Below, one piece after another: positions 24,748 through 34,455 of a stretch of 64,000 bases of DNA. Below the pieces are notes generated by a model that saw nothing but the letters and a program-made list of their open reading frames with translations, was not told the origin of the DNA and did not search any database. Numbering within the stretch: the first letter of the stretch is position 1; every line of letters begins with the position of its first letter. Position numbers and translations under genes: made by a program. Source of the stretch: Proteobacteria bacterium UBA981. Its GTDB lineage: Bacteria; Pseudomonadota; Gammaproteobacteria; Ga0077536. Location: positions 62,001 through 126,000 of the forward strand of contig DBBP01000024.1 in assembly GCA_002292285.1 (NCBI GenBank), read 5' to 3'.

Positions 24748-26454
24748 TCAAGCGGTGCTTTGCTCGCCGCGGATCAATTTACCCGGCAAGGCGCCGGTGA
24801 ACTCCCCATCCCGCAGCGTTTCTACGCCGGAAGCGAAGGTGTGCCGATAGCCGTCGGCGCGCTGGATAAGCCGGCGACCGCCGGCGGGCAGGTCGTAGAC
24901 AACCTTAGGTGGCAAGAGTCTCAGCTGATCGAAATCGATGACGTTGATGTCGGCTTTGAATCCGGCTGCCAGCAGCCCCCGGTCGTTGAGTCCGTAAGCT
25001 ACGGCGTTACCGCGGGTGTGCTTGTGGACAAGAAATTCGAGTGGCAATTGCGCGCCACGCGTGCGGTCGCGAGCCCAATGCGACAACATGAACGTCGGCG
25101 CACTGGAGTCACAAATCAGTCCGACGTGGGCGCCACCGTCAGCCACGCCGATCACAGAGGCTTCATCGGTCATCATTTCGCGCACGACTTCCAGATCACC
25201 GCCGCAATAATTTTCGAAGGTGTGCATCAGCAGTCCGGTTCCAGCATCTTTTAGCATCCAATCGAGCGCCAATCGCCACGGGTTGTCACCGTCGCGAGCT
25301 GCGATACTGGTCAGACTCATGCCGGGCTCCGGTTCGTAATCGAGCCGCTCATCGAGCGGAAAGATCTTGTCCAGAATTCCATCGATCCATTGGGTATGCT
25401 CATCGTCCGGCCGTTGGTTGACCAGGCGCTCGCGCAGAGCGCTGTCGTTGCTAATGCGCTGCGCCCGGTCGCCCGGCGAGAGGGCGGCCAGTTCCAACCA
25501 GGCCGGATGTTCACGGAACGGGTTCATGGTGGTCTCAAAACCCATTAGCACGCCGATCGGACGGACGTGGACCTGGCCGTTACAGGCAATTCCCGCTGCT
25601 CGAGCCTTATGAATGTTCTGCATCGTTTCGCGCCATCGATCCGGCGCGTCTCTAACTTGCACGATCAAACACGACAATGGTCGACCGGATACTTCTGCTG
25701 CTGCGCGCAGCGCTTCGAATTCTCCCGGACCGAAATCGGAATTGACTTCGAGCACGCCGCTGCCTGCACGCTTCATACCAGCAGCTAATCCGAGCAACTC
25801 TGCCTCACGTGCAGTCAATGTCGGTGTCACCGTGCCGTCCGCCGCCCGATGTTTCGTCGTACGCGACGTAGTGAATCCCAGCGCACCAGCGCGCAACGCT
25901 TCTTCAAGCAATTCGCTCATGCGCAAAATTTCGAGTTCGGTTGGAAGCTCCTCATGATCAGTACCGCGATCACCCATGACGTAAAAGCGCAGCGCGGCAT
26001 GGGGAACCTGCGCTCCAACATCCATCACCCGCGGAGTCCGTTCCAAGACATTCAAAAACTCCGGAAAAGTCTCCCAGTCAAAGCGCACGCCTTCTGAGAG
26101 AACTGTTTCGGGAATATCTTCCACACCCTCCATCAGATTGATGAGGTAGCCGGTGCTGTCGGGCCTCACGGGTGCGAAGCCAACACTGCAATTGCCGAAC
26201 ACGGCGGTCGTCACGCCGTGCCACGAGGATGGCGTGAGGTAAGGATCCCACGTTGCCTGACCGTCGTAATGGGTGTGAATATCGACGAACCCTGGCGTCA
26301 CCAGCAGGCCGTTAGCGGCGATTTCGCGCTGCCCTTGCGGCAGGCCTTCGCCGACGGCTGTAATGACGCCACCATCGACCGCGACATCGGCAACCCGCGC
26401 CGGTTCGCCCGTGCCGTCGACGACGGTGCCATTACGAATTACCAAATCATGCAT
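24748..26454 (-). CDS. D-aminoacylase-like amidohydrolase (COG3653 type)
   Basis: This 568-residue relative of the protein at 2769-4481 has H60-T-H62 in GFVDIHTHYDGQATWDPY and C89 in FGNCSVGFAPV. GVADGGAHVG supplies the catalytic aspartate near residue 440. N- and C-terminal beta segments form the small composite barrel of amidohydrolases. Start ATG 26454 has GGAAAAG upstream. It follows the CoA transferase gene by about 140 bases on the same strand and may be co-transcribed with it. The substrate is unknown; hydrolysis of an N-acyl or cyclic amide is the family default. Confidence 0.88.
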   Translation of the reverse strand: MHDLVIRNGTVVDGTGEPARVADVAVDGGVITAVGEGLPQGQREIAANGLLVTPGFVDIHTHYDGQATWDPYLTPSSWHGVTTAVFGNCSVGFAPVRPDSTGYLINLMEGVEDIPETVLSEGVRFDWETFPEFLNVLERTPRVMDVGAQVPHAALRFYVMGDRGTDHEELPTELEILRMSELLEEALRAGALGFTTSRTTKHRAADGTVTPTLTAREAELLGLAAGMKRAGSGVLEVNSDFGPGEFEALRAAAEVSGRPLSCLIVQVRDAPDRWRETMQNIHKARAAGIACNGQVHVRPIGVLMGFETTMNPFREHPAWLELAALSPGDRAQRISNDSALRERLVNQRPDDEHTQWIDGILDKIFPLDERLDYEPEPGMSLTSIAARDGDNPWRLALDWMLKDAGTGLLMHTFENYCGGDLEVVREMMTDEASVIGVADGGAHVGLICDSSAPTFMLSHWARDRTRGAQLPLEFLVHKHTRGNAVAYGLNDRGLLAAGFKADINVIDFDQLRLLPPKVVYDLPAGGRRLIQRADGYRHTFASGVETLRDGEFTGALPGKLIRGEQSTA

Positions 26455-26591
26455 AGAACTTTTCCGGTCTTTAGTGCGGGCAACAGCAGTGGTTTACCAG
26501 AAGCACTTATTTGTCGCGAGGCGGTCGTCACGTTGCAAGTCCCGGCAAGGCCGCCGACAGACTCAATCCTTCTTGCCTTGCCCTGGCTGGC

Positions 26592-27776
26592 TCAGACTGC
26601 GCGCTGTTCATGTAATTGCTTGATCTCCTCAGCAGAGAACCCGAGGTCAGAGAGTATCTGGTCGGTGTGCTCGCCAAGTGTCGGTGCGCGATGTCGAATC
26701 CCGCCCGGTGTGGCCGACAGCCGTACCGGCGTGTCCATCAAGGGTGCAGGTTTCTCGACGCCAGGATACTCAAGATAATTGTGCAGCTTGCGCGCCAGCA
26801 CATGGGGGTCGTCAAGCGCTTCAGCCAGATTCTTGACCGGTCCGCCGGGAATACGTGCAGCTTCCAGATCAGCAAGGGCCTGTTCGGTTGTGCGCTTGAT
26901 GCACCAGCCCTGCATGCGTTCGCAAATCAGATCAGCATTGTCACCGCGCGACTCATCAGACGCGAAGCGTTCATCGCCAATCCAGTCATCGGCACCAACG
27001 AGTTTGGCCCAACGCTCGAACAGCGGTGTGCCAATCGCGAGTACGAAGATAAAACCGTCGCGTGTTTTGAAACAATCCACCGGCGCCGCCGTTACACCTC
27101 GGTTACCTTGCGGCGGACGGTTGAGCTCTAACACTGATTGTTCGATGTGTTGCGCGTTCATGAACGTCATCGAGGTCGAAAACAAACTCGATTCGACAAG
27201 TTGTCCACGGCCCGTCTTATCCCGTTCACGCAGTGCAGCCATGGTGCCGAAAGCAGACAGCAACGCGGTACCGAAATCGACGTAGGGTGCCGAGCAACGG
27301 CGCGGCATGTCGTCGTCGCCGGTCATATACATCGCGCCGGACATCGCTTGTCCGAGCGTGTCGAAGCCCACGCGTTCCGAGTACGGGCCGTCGATACCAA
27401 ATGCTGAGACCATGGTCAGAATAATGTCAGGCTTAATCGCCTTCAGGCTTTCATAATCAATCTGCATCGCTTTCAGTGTTGGAAGCGGCAGATTGGCGAT
27501 GACTACATCGACGCTCGGTAACAGACGCTTGAGCACGGCCTGTCCTTCAGGCTTCATCGGGTTGAGGGTTAATCCCTTCTTATTCCGGCCCAGCTGCAAA
27601 AATGTCGCGCCGGCACCACTACCAACTGGCATGACATATCGGTCTTCGCTGCCCGCAAGCTTCTCGACCCGAATCACTTCTGCTCCGAAATCCGCCAGCA
27701 TGGTGCCGCAGAACGGCCCCGCAATGTAGCGCCCGAAATCGAGGACCCGAATGCCCTCCAGTACCTGTTCTGCCAT
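26592..27776 (-). CDS. CaiB/BaiF-type (class III) CoA transferase
   Basis: This 394-residue family III CoA transferase exchanges CoA between carboxylic acids through an aspartyl-CoA thioester. The N terminus EGIRVLDFGRYIAGPFCGTMLADFGAEVIRVEK is diagnostic. APYVDFGTALLSA places the catalytic aspartate at D167, the position of D169 in formyl-CoA transferase. ATG 27776 has GGGGAG eight bases upstream, whereas the open frame to 27959 lacks family sequence. It would activate a degradation intermediate for beta-oxidation by the nearby dehydrogenases and hydratase. Confidence 0.92.
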   Translation of the reverse strand: MAEQVLEGIRVLDFGRYIAGPFCGTMLADFGAEVIRVEKLAGSEDRYVMPVGSGAGATFLQLGRNKKGLTLNPMKPEGQAVLKRLLPSVDVVIANLPLPTLKAMQIDYESLKAIKPDIILTMVSAFGIDGPYSERVGFDTLGQAMSGAMYMTGDDDMPRRCSAPYVDFGTALLSAFGTMAALRERDKTGRGQLVESSLFSTSMTFMNAQHIEQSVLELNRPPQGNRGVTAAPVDCFKTRDGFIFVLAIGTPLFERWAKLVGADDWIGDERFASDESRGDNADLICERMQGWCIKRTTEQALADLEAARIPGGPVKNLAEALDDPHVLARKLHNYLEYPGVEKPAPLMDTPVRLSATPGGIRHRAPTLGEHTDQILSDLGFSAEEIKQLHEQRAV

Positions 27777-28055
27777 CGTGTCTCCCCAAGTAATCTGTTG
27801 ACGATTGTCGACCATTATTGTCGCAGGAAATCCAGCTGGCGGGCGGCGGCCATCGGAGCCCCCGAATCTGGCGCCTCCGGACCTGCGCAAGCTGTGGCGA
27901 TACGAACCCCGAACTAAGGGCGTCACGGCGTCAGGGCACCAGGGCAGCGAGACACCCACCAGAGTGCAGGGCCCTGTAGTTGCAGATTCTCGGCTAGCGG
28001 AAAATGGCCGCTGAGCGCCGATCGCGGGCCCGCTTTGCGTTACACTCCGCGCCCT

Positions 28056-29966
28056 ATGATCCGGTTAACTGATGTTTCTCTGCGCCGCGGCAGCCGAATG
28101 CTGTTCGACGCCGCCAATCTGACCGTCCACCAAGGGCAGCGCACGGGTGTGACAGGCGCCAACGGGGTTGGTAAAACCAGCCTGTTTGCGATGCTCGAGG
28201 GCCATTTGCAGGCGGATAGCGGCACGATTTCGCTGCCGCCCAGAATCGAAATAGCCAGCGTCGCGCAGGAAGTGAAGGCCGTCGAGTTGAAAGCGCTCGA
28301 TTACGTGGTCGCCGGCGACCGCCACCTGATCGCTGCCCGCGCCGAGCTAGCGTGGGCTGAGGCGGCAGACGACGGGCATGCGCTTGCTCTCGCGCACGAG
28401 ACGATTGATCACATCGGTGGTTACAGCGCCGACACCCGCGCGGCGAAGTTACTCGCCGGCCTCGGGTTCAGTGAGCAAGAGCAGGCGACACCATTCAACC
28501 AGTTCTCAGGTGGCTGGCGGATGCGCCTAAATCTGGCCCGCGCGTTGATGTGTCGTTCTGATCTGTTGCTGCTCGATGAGCCGACCAATCACCTTGATCT
28601 GGATGCCATCATCTGGCTTGAAAGTTGGTTGCGTGAGTACCAGGGCATGTTGATGCTGATTTCTCATGATCGCGATTTCCTTGATGCGGTGTGTACGCAT
28701 ATCGTTCATCTTGAGTTTCAGAAAGTCGGCCTGTATACCGGCAACTATTCCGCGTTCGAAGGTCAGCGGACTGCGCGGCTGGCTGGCCAGCAATCTGCCT
28801 ATATCAAACAGCAGCGCGACATCGGCCACATGCAGAAGTTTGTCGAACGCTTTCGCGCCAAGGCGACCAAGGCGCGCCAGGCTCAGAGCCGTTTAAAAGC
28901 GCTGGCACGCCTGGAGTTGATCGCTCCGGCGCACGTTGATTCGCCATTTTCGTTCGGTTTCGAATTGCCAGAGAAAATGCCCAATCAACTGGTATCGGTG
29001 CAAAAGGCGGCCTTCGGCTACGGCGACAAGACGGTGCTCGCGAACGTGTCCCTGAACATCATGCCGGGCGATCGGATCGGATTGTTGGGTGCGAACGGTG
29101 CCGGCAAATCGACTTTCATCAAGGCACTGGTCGGGGAGCTTGCGCCGCAGGACGGTGAGGTCGATCGCGCACGCGATTTGCGCTCAGCTTATTTCGCGCA
29201 ACATCAGGTTGAACAGCTGCGGCCCGACGAAACACCCTTGTCTTTCTTGCAACGACTCGAACCCAAAGCGGCAGAGGGTACGCTCAGAAAACACCTCGGC
29301 GGTTTTGCTTTCTCAGGTGATGCCGCGCTGGGTCCTATCGGTCCGTTGTCCGGCGGCGAAAAGGCGCGCCTGGTGCTGGCAGCAATGATTCGCCAGAAAC
29401 CAAATTTGTTGTTGCTCGATGAGCCGACCAATCACCTTGATTTGGAAATGCGCCATGCGCTGGGTATTGCCTTGCAAGGCTTTGAGGGCGCGCTGGTGGT
29501 CGTTTCCCATGATCGTCATTTACTCCAGTCCGTGTGCGATTCCCTGAAGTTCATTCACGACAATGCCGTCGACGATTTCGATGGCGACCTGGATGACTAT
29601 GCACGTTGGTTGTTGCGCTCTCGCGCGGACGCACGGCAATCGGGCAAAGTCGCTGCTCCGGGTGAGAATTCGGCCAGCGCTAAACGTGAACGCAAACGCC
29701 GTGAAGCAGAGGCACGCAAGCAGCTCAGTCAACTTGGCAGTCAAGCCAAGCGGCTGGAGGCAGCAGTACACAAAGAGGAAAGCGCACTGGCTGCTCTAGA
29801 AGTGGCCCTCGCCGATCCGGGCGTATACGAAGCCGAGCGCAAATCAGAGTTGCTTGATTTGCAGCGCCAACGCGGTCAAATCAGTAAGCGCATCGAAGTG
29901 GCTGAAGCTGAGTGGCTTGAAGTGGTCGGGCAGCTCGAACAATTGCAAGGTGCGAACGCAGCCTAA
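28056..29966 (+). CDS. yheS: ABC-F family ATPase, YheS-like
   Basis: This 636-residue duplicated ATP-binding cassette protein has no membrane domain. Cassette 1 has GANGVGKTS, FSGGWRMRLNLARAL and LLLLDEPTNHLD. Cassette 2 has GANGAGKSTF, LSGGEKARLVLAAM and a second LLLLDEPTNHLDLEM. A charged linker joins them, and a basic coiled-coil tail (about 545-630) follows. ABC-F proteins bind the ribosomal E site and relieve stalling; length and order match Escherichia coli YheS closely. ATG 28056 starts directly at the first beta strand (MIRLTDVSLRRGS). It is monocistronic. Confidence 0.92.
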   Translation: MIRLTDVSLRRGSRMLFDAANLTVHQGQRTGVTGANGVGKTSLFAMLEGHLQADSGTISLPPRIEIASVAQEVKAVELKALDYVVAGDRHLIAARAELAWAEAADDGHALALAHETIDHIGGYSADTRAAKLLAGLGFSEQEQATPFNQFSGGWRMRLNLARALMCRSDLLLLDEPTNHLDLDAIIWLESWLREYQGMLMLISHDRDFLDAVCTHIVHLEFQKVGLYTGNYSAFEGQRTARLAGQQSAYIKQQRDIGHMQKFVERFRAKATKARQAQSRLKALARLELIAPAHVDSPFSFGFELPEKMPNQLVSVQKAAFGYGDKTVLANVSLNIMPGDRIGLLGANGAGKSTFIKALVGELAPQDGEVDRARDLRSAYFAQHQVEQLRPDETPLSFLQRLEPKAAEGTLRKHLGGFAFSGDAALGPIGPLSGGEKARLVLAAMIRQKPNLLLLDEPTNHLDLEMRHALGIALQGFEGALVVVSHDRHLLQSVCDSLKFIHDNAVDDFDGDLDDYARWLLRSRADARQSGKVAAPGENSASAKRERKRREAEARKQLSQLGSQAKRLEAAVHKEESALAALEVALADPGVYEAERKSELLDLQRQRGQISKRIEVAEAEWLEVVGQLEQLQGANAA

Positions 29967-30158
29967 CTGGCTGTCAAACAACAACTGCGGTGTTCCTCTG
30001 CGGAGTCGCGTGCCCACTCGCTCCTGGCTTATATATCTGATGTGGCTCGGCGTTCGCTGCGCAGCTTCCCGCAGCTGAACGTTCTCGCGACGTTTTTCAA
30101 CAGCCTTTTGAGACTTTAAGCACCGGCTGCGCTACAGCTTGCCCCGAGTTGGATGCTG

Positions 30159-30183
30159 CCTCTCGCGGGGCCCCGGCGAGGGG
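30159..30183. repeat. GC-rich hairpin between convergent genes
   Basis: CCTCTCGC faces GCGAGGGG around a GC-rich centre, with one G-T pairing. It lies between the ends of the ABC-F gene and the enoyl-CoA hydratase gene, so it may help end both transcripts. There is no T-run, so this is tentative. Confidence 0.3.
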
Positions 30184-30223
30184 AACGCAACCCACCGCCG
30201 GACGCGCGCTGTCGCTGCTCCGA

Positions 30224-31054
30224 CTAAGCGCCGATAGCGTTTCCGGGTTTCGGTGGCACGCCATGGTTGTGCACCCATTCGCGCCGCTGTTCAAAGGGCG
30301 TGCTGACGTAGTCACGCATTAAGGTCATGGCCTGTTCCGTCACAATCGTTTTCAACCATTGTTCGGCTTCTACCCGCAACCCTTCCTCCATCGGCAGATT
30401 CGCCCCGCGTACTATCGCGCGCTTGGCGGCGGTAACTGACACCGCCGATTGACGATTCAGACCTTCGGCAATTTCGATGGCGCGCTCGCGGGCATCTTCC
30501 GCAAGCTCGGTCACCAGTCCCAACTCGAGCGCTCCCTGCGGCGACACTGTGCGGCTACGCATGAGGAAATCCATCGCGCGGCCGTAGCCGATAATACGCG
30601 TGAGTAGTTGCGAGCCAGTGCCGGTCAGTATGCCGAGCGCGACTTCGGGAAAACCGATTCGATAATCACCGCGCTGGGCGACCCGGATGTCACAATTAAG
30701 CGATAGCTCAAGTCCGGCACCCATAGTGTCGCCGGTCATGCCCACCACAACGGGTTTGTCGAGATAAGCGAACGAACGCAGCAAGGTGTGATAGCCGTAG
30801 ATGAGTCCGTGCGCTGCCATGCGCAAGCCGTCCAGGTCGTCGCCCATGTCGACCAGCTCCTCGACGCTGTAATGGGTTATGTAGCGATCGGGTACGGCCC
30901 CGGTCAATACAACGACGCGTACATCTGGCTCACGCCAGCGTGCCAACAGCTCGTTCAATTCCACGGTCGCCTGCGCGACGAGATAATTGGTCGGCGGATT
31001 CTTATAGCCGGCAATGACGATTCCGTCGCGGGTTTCGATGTCCCAGTACTGCAT
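30224..31054 (-). CDS. Enoyl-CoA hydratase/isomerase family protein
   Basis: This 276-residue crotonase-fold enzyme retains both glutamates used by hydratases: one in MGAGLELSLNCD and one in GFPEVALGILTG. GDTMGAG supplies one oxyanion-hole amide. It therefore probably hydrates an enoyl-CoA. Start ATG 31054 is preceded by AGGAG with seven-base spacing; an upstream ATG at 31072 has none. A C-terminal extension (HNHGVPPKPGNAIGA) is Pro/Gly rich. It lies downstream of the ACAD-like monooxygenase on the same strand, with a gap of about 120 bases. Confidence 0.9.
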   Translation of the reverse strand: MQYWDIETRDGIVIAGYKNPPTNYLVAQATVELNELLARWREPDVRVVVLTGAVPDRYITHYSVEELVDMGDDLDGLRMAAHGLIYGYHTLLRSFAYLDKPVVVGMTGDTMGAGLELSLNCDIRVAQRGDYRIGFPEVALGILTGTGSQLLTRIIGYGRAMDFLMRSRTVSPQGALELGLVTELAEDARERAIEIAEGLNRQSAVSVTAAKRAIVRGANLPMEEGLRVEAEQWLKTIVTEQAMTLMRDYVSTPFEQRREWVHNHGVPPKPGNAIGA

Positions 31055-31177
31055 GAATGACTCCTGCGCCATGGCGCGTTCGCGGGCGGGTGCCCGGCTC
31101 TTCTATAGCGTAGCGTTTTGGCGTAGGCGGTTCGAGTGGCCATGCAGGTCAAGCAGTCGCGCACGCGCCTTGGTCAC

Positions 31178-32326
31178 CTAGAAGAGTGGGTTACGCGGTG
31201 CCATACCGACCAGCACGCGACCGACGTCTTCGGTCACGTGGGTTTGCAATTGCATGTGGTGTCGCGCGACTTCCAGATCGCGAGCGGCGCGATCAAACGC
31301 GGGATCAAGAACCGCACTGGTGCCTGCGATATCTTGCATGAGGTGCAAGGACTGCAAAGCACATTCCGCGGCCCACACGATAGCCAGGCGTACTCGCGCA
31401 ATATCGTTCACCTCCATCACCTCACCGGACAGAACAGCCTGCCAGGCCTGTTCAACATTCTGATACAGATACGCGCGGCCAGATTCCAGCGCAGCTTCAG
31501 CACGCGCCAGGGAGATTTGCGTGCGGGGTTCTTCCCGTGCGGGGAGCGCGCCTGCAAAAGGTGTTCGATCGAGAAGGGGGCGCAATGCGTCCATTGCGCC
31601 CCGCGCCATGCCGCACACGGCTGCCGCTTTACTCATGGCCAAGCGTAGTGTGAGCGGGATGCGCCAGGCCGGCGAGCCGTGCAGCGGCGCGGTCGCCAAA
31701 TCGAAGCTACGCTCAGTCGGCACGAGTACATCGACAAGTTCGAAGTCGTCGCTGGCGGTGCCGCGCAGGCCACTGGTGTTCCAGGTGTCATGGAAAATGG
31801 CCTCACTTGCGCGACTGAAGACGATGCGCGTGAGCGGTGCACCGTTGGCCCGCGAGCACGGACCGTTCGCGTCATGAACCACGCACATTGAGGCCAGCCA
31901 GGTCGCGTGCCGACAACCGCTGGCAAAACGCCACCGGCCGCTGATGCGATAGCCGCCGTCAGTCTCTATTGCTTGCCCGCTACCGACGACGGTCAGGGCA
32001 ACGGTTTGACGTGGGTTCGCGGAAATCATGTCGCGCACAACTTGCGGGTGCAGAAAAGCGTTCACACACGCATTTGATTCCGTTCCGACCATGGCGCACC
32101 AGCCCGTTGAGGCGTCGCCGCGGCACAACTCTTCGAGCACATGCAGGTATTCAACAGGCTCAAGTGCAGGGCCATCGAATTCGGGTGTCAATTGCAAATT
32201 GAAACCCTGGATACTGTGCACCGCATTCAACACGGCCTCAGGCAGGCGACGGGATTCCTCGATCGTCGCGGCCTGCGCGCGGAACAGCGGACGAAGCGCC
32301 GTTGCAGATTCGATCATTGCGTTCAT
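31178..32326 (-). CDS. ACAD-fold flavin-dependent monooxygenase/hydroxylase (HsaA/DszC-like)
   Basis: This 382-residue protein has the acyl-CoA dehydrogenase fold but matches the group D flavin monooxygenase branch (HpaB-unrelated, HsaA/DszC-like). GYRISGRWRFASGCRHATWL and WNTSGLRGTASDDFELVDVLVPTERSF are characteristic of that branch, and the C-terminal domain is the Acyl-CoA_dh_2 type. Such enzymes use reduced FMN/FAD delivered by a separate reductase to hydroxylate aromatics or other rings. No reductase gene is adjacent. ATG 32326 fits the family start; the open frame extends to 32374 without support. Confidence 0.82.
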   Translation of the reverse strand: MNAMIESATALRPLFRAQAATIEESRRLPEAVLNAVHSIQGFNLQLTPEFDGPALEPVEYLHVLEELCRGDASTGWCAMVGTESNACVNAFLHPQVVRDMISANPRQTVALTVVGSGQAIETDGGYRISGRWRFASGCRHATWLASMCVVHDANGPCSRANGAPLTRIVFSRASEAIFHDTWNTSGLRGTASDDFELVDVLVPTERSFDLATAPLHGSPAWRIPLTLRLAMSKAAAVCGMARGAMDALRPLLDRTPFAGALPAREEPRTQISLARAEAALESGRAYLYQNVEQAWQAVLSGEVMEVNDIARVRLAIVWAAECALQSLHLMQDIAGTSAVLDPAFDRAARDLEVARHHMQLQTHVTEDVGRVLVGMAPRNPLF

Positions 32327-32604
32327 TGTGGTGATCCAGTTCCTGAGTGCGACAGCCGGTGCGGTGCATGTCATGGTGTGGTGAGGGCACGTGTTTGATG
32401 ATGCCTCTGGTTCTGCGGACTTTTTCCAGAGGCCAGTTTATAGCTGCTATCGCGCGGCTAAGCAAAGGTCACGTGGACCGATTGCAGGGCGCTTTGCTGG
32501 GCGCATCATTCGCGCATTCAGCGAGACTTGCACATACCTGTGAATCGGGGGCATCGTCGTATGCCAATGGTTCCCATTGGTTGTGCGTGCAGGTGAAAGG
32601 TGGA

Positions 32605-32850
32605 TTACGGCAACATGTTATGCCGCACGCTGATGTATAAGTCCTCAACTTTCTTACGTGCCCATGGCGTTCGTCGCAAGAATTTCAAGCTCGATTTGAG
32701 CGACGGGTTGTGGGTGAAACACTGAATGTTGATGCGCCGGCCGAGTTCGGTCCAACCGAAATACTGGTGCAACGCGAGCACGATCTGTTCGAGGGTTTTG
32801 TTGTGCAACGGGTCGTTCTGACGACGCTCTTCGGATTGTTCGCCGGTCAC
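32605..32850 (-). CDS. VF530 family (DUF2132) small DNA-binding-like protein
   Basis: This 81-residue protein carries the conserved VF530 sequence pattern: NDPLHNKTLEQIV, HYFGWTELGRRINIQCF-like, then NPSLKSSLKFLRRTPWARKKVEDLY (in part). The Vibrio VF530 structure resembles a DNA-binding fold, but no function is established. The start is GTG 32850 with AGGC upstream, and no alternative start exists. It appears to be a single gene. A short perfect hairpin (ccaatgg/ccattgg, 32564-32580) lies just past its stop. Confidence 0.85.
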   Translation of the reverse strand: MTGEQSEERRQNDPLHNKTLEQIVLALHQYFGWTELGRRINIQCFTHNPSLKSSLKFLRRTPWARKKVEDLYISVRHNMLP

Positions 32851-33063
32851 GGCTTGCTGCCTATCGGGCAGGGGGCCGGGTGATGCGGGTGATCAGTATT
32901 GTGAGATTGGAACATGGGCAATGCGCAGGTGGTTTCAATAGTAGTGTACTCAAATTCCGCACCCTTACCGCACGATATCGAAGGTTGTACTTCTAAGGCG
33001 ATATCCCAGTCCATATCGCGCTGTCGGTTGGCGAAAGTGGTTGGCGGTGCGCGCCTGGGATGC

Positions 33064-34212
33064 TCACTCGAGAGTCAGCCATTTGATGTCTGTTCCAGCG
33101 CCGCGCAGTGCGTGGGCTTCCAGCGTAAGCACCACGCCGGCCAGAAAATTAGATTCAATACGGCAACCCAATGCGGTCGGCCGAGTTGCCTTGAACCAGG
33201 GGCGTCCGTCACCGTAATCACTATTCATCACGGTATCGGCAGCGGTGAAATAGCGCCGTACGATGACCTCGTCGAGCGATGTGCCCGCAGTGAGTAAAGC
33301 CTGCTCCAGATTGACTGTGCACCGTTCACGCTGTGCCGCCCAGTCATTCTCGTCGACGACCCGCGCAGTGTCGTCAAGCGGATAAATATTGCTCACGTAG
33401 ATGTCGCCATCGACGCAAACGGTTTGCGAGAACGCCGGCCAGAGCGGGTGCGGTGTTCGTTGCGCGTTCTGGCCGGCCCCCAGATACGCTTCCGCATCGA
33501 CCACCATGCGACAGGCTGCCGATCCAGGTATCCGCACATTCAGCAATGTGATGACCGGTGCAACGCCACCCAATGCACAAGCCGCGGCTGCGGCTAGGTC
33601 ATCAACATCGGTCTCGGCATCGATGAAACATTTCACACTGACCAAATCCGCCAGCTCGCTGCCGGTGTCTTCGAGCGCTGAGCGCAAGCGTGCAACCATA
33701 ACGCTGAATGCTGCCGTCGCAGAGTCGGCCGCTATATCAATACCGCCGAGGAGGACTTTTTCGTCCACACAGAGCGCCGTTGCGATTTCCGGCACCGCCA
33801 GCCGACGGCGCCGATGTGCGGCGCCATCGAGTGCTTCGAGTTCAATTTCAATTAACTGGCCTGGGCGCGCCAGAGCGGCAATCGGGATCACGGTGGTGGC
33901 CGTCCGGTCGGCGGCGAAATGTTCTGCGAACACCTGGGCGGCGGTCGCGAGGTTGGCAGGTTCTTTAACGTACAAGCGGGCCCGCATGACGTCGTCGAAA
34001 CTCGCACCCGCAGCCCCCATGCTTTCCTGCGCGATTGCGAGGATTGCATCAATTTGCGTTTCAACGTCGTGACCGAGGATGTTGCCGTCACGGTCGATGG
34101 CCGTTGTTCCGGACTGCAAAACGAGATCGTTCATCCTGAGTGCTCGTGAGTAGTTCGCCTTCGCTTCAAGCGGGCGCCCGGAACTGATATTAATTCTGCG
34201 CGTTGCGCTCAT
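33064..34212 (-). CDS. Three-domain RidA/YjgF-like protein
   Basis: This 382-residue protein appears to contain three RidA-like domains in one chain, at about 15-130, 140-245 and 258-372. RidA proteins are normally single 130-residue domains that assemble as homotrimers and hydrolyse reactive enamine/imine intermediates. Domain 1 keeps the arginine at the RidA catalytic position (R116 in ALARPGQLIEIELEAL). Domains 2 and 3 carry arginines R227 and R351 four residues further from the conserved Glu-Ala, so their chemistry may differ. GAGG lies upstream of ATG 34212. It is monocistronic. Confidence 0.8.
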   Translation of the reverse strand: MSATRRINISSGRPLEAKANYSRALRMNDLVLQSGTTAIDRDGNILGHDVETQIDAILAIAQESMGAAGASFDDVMRARLYVKEPANLATAAQVFAEHFAADRTATTVIPIAALARPGQLIEIELEALDGAAHRRRRLAVPEIATALCVDEKVLLGGIDIAADSATAAFSVMVARLRSALEDTGSELADLVSVKCFIDAETDVDDLAAAAACALGGVAPVITLLNVRIPGSAACRMVVDAEAYLGAGQNAQRTPHPLWPAFSQTVCVDGDIYVSNIYPLDDTARVVDENDWAAQRERCTVNLEQALLTAGTSLDEVIVRRYFTAADTVMNSDYGDGRPWFKATRPTALGCRIESNFLAGVVLTLEAHALRGAGTDIKWLTLE

Positions 34213-34455
34213 GTCAAAGTACCTCGCTATAGGCGTGAGCTAAGCCAGTGCATATTGTCGCACTGTCCGCAGGTCCTCATCCTAACCGGTCAGACCGTTC
34301 GCTGAGCCGACCATCTCGCATCGATGCCCACCGCGCATTCCCGGCTCGACCTCGGGTTGCCTCCGCATGCTATGTTCCCGCTCAGCGGAGTGCGCGCCTG
34401 CCGTTATGGTTCGTTCCATTCGTCGTGTCTAACAAATTTCGCAGGAAAATTTAAT

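Noticed and set aside
24394..25254. A 286-codon plus-strand frame across the second family A palindrome
   Set aside because: It is antisense to the amidohydrolase gene, includes the hairpin and has no family resemblance.
33401..34072. A 223-codon plus-strand frame opposite the RidA-like gene
   Set aside because: It is a Ser/Ala/Arg-rich antisense shadow of a clearly coding strand.
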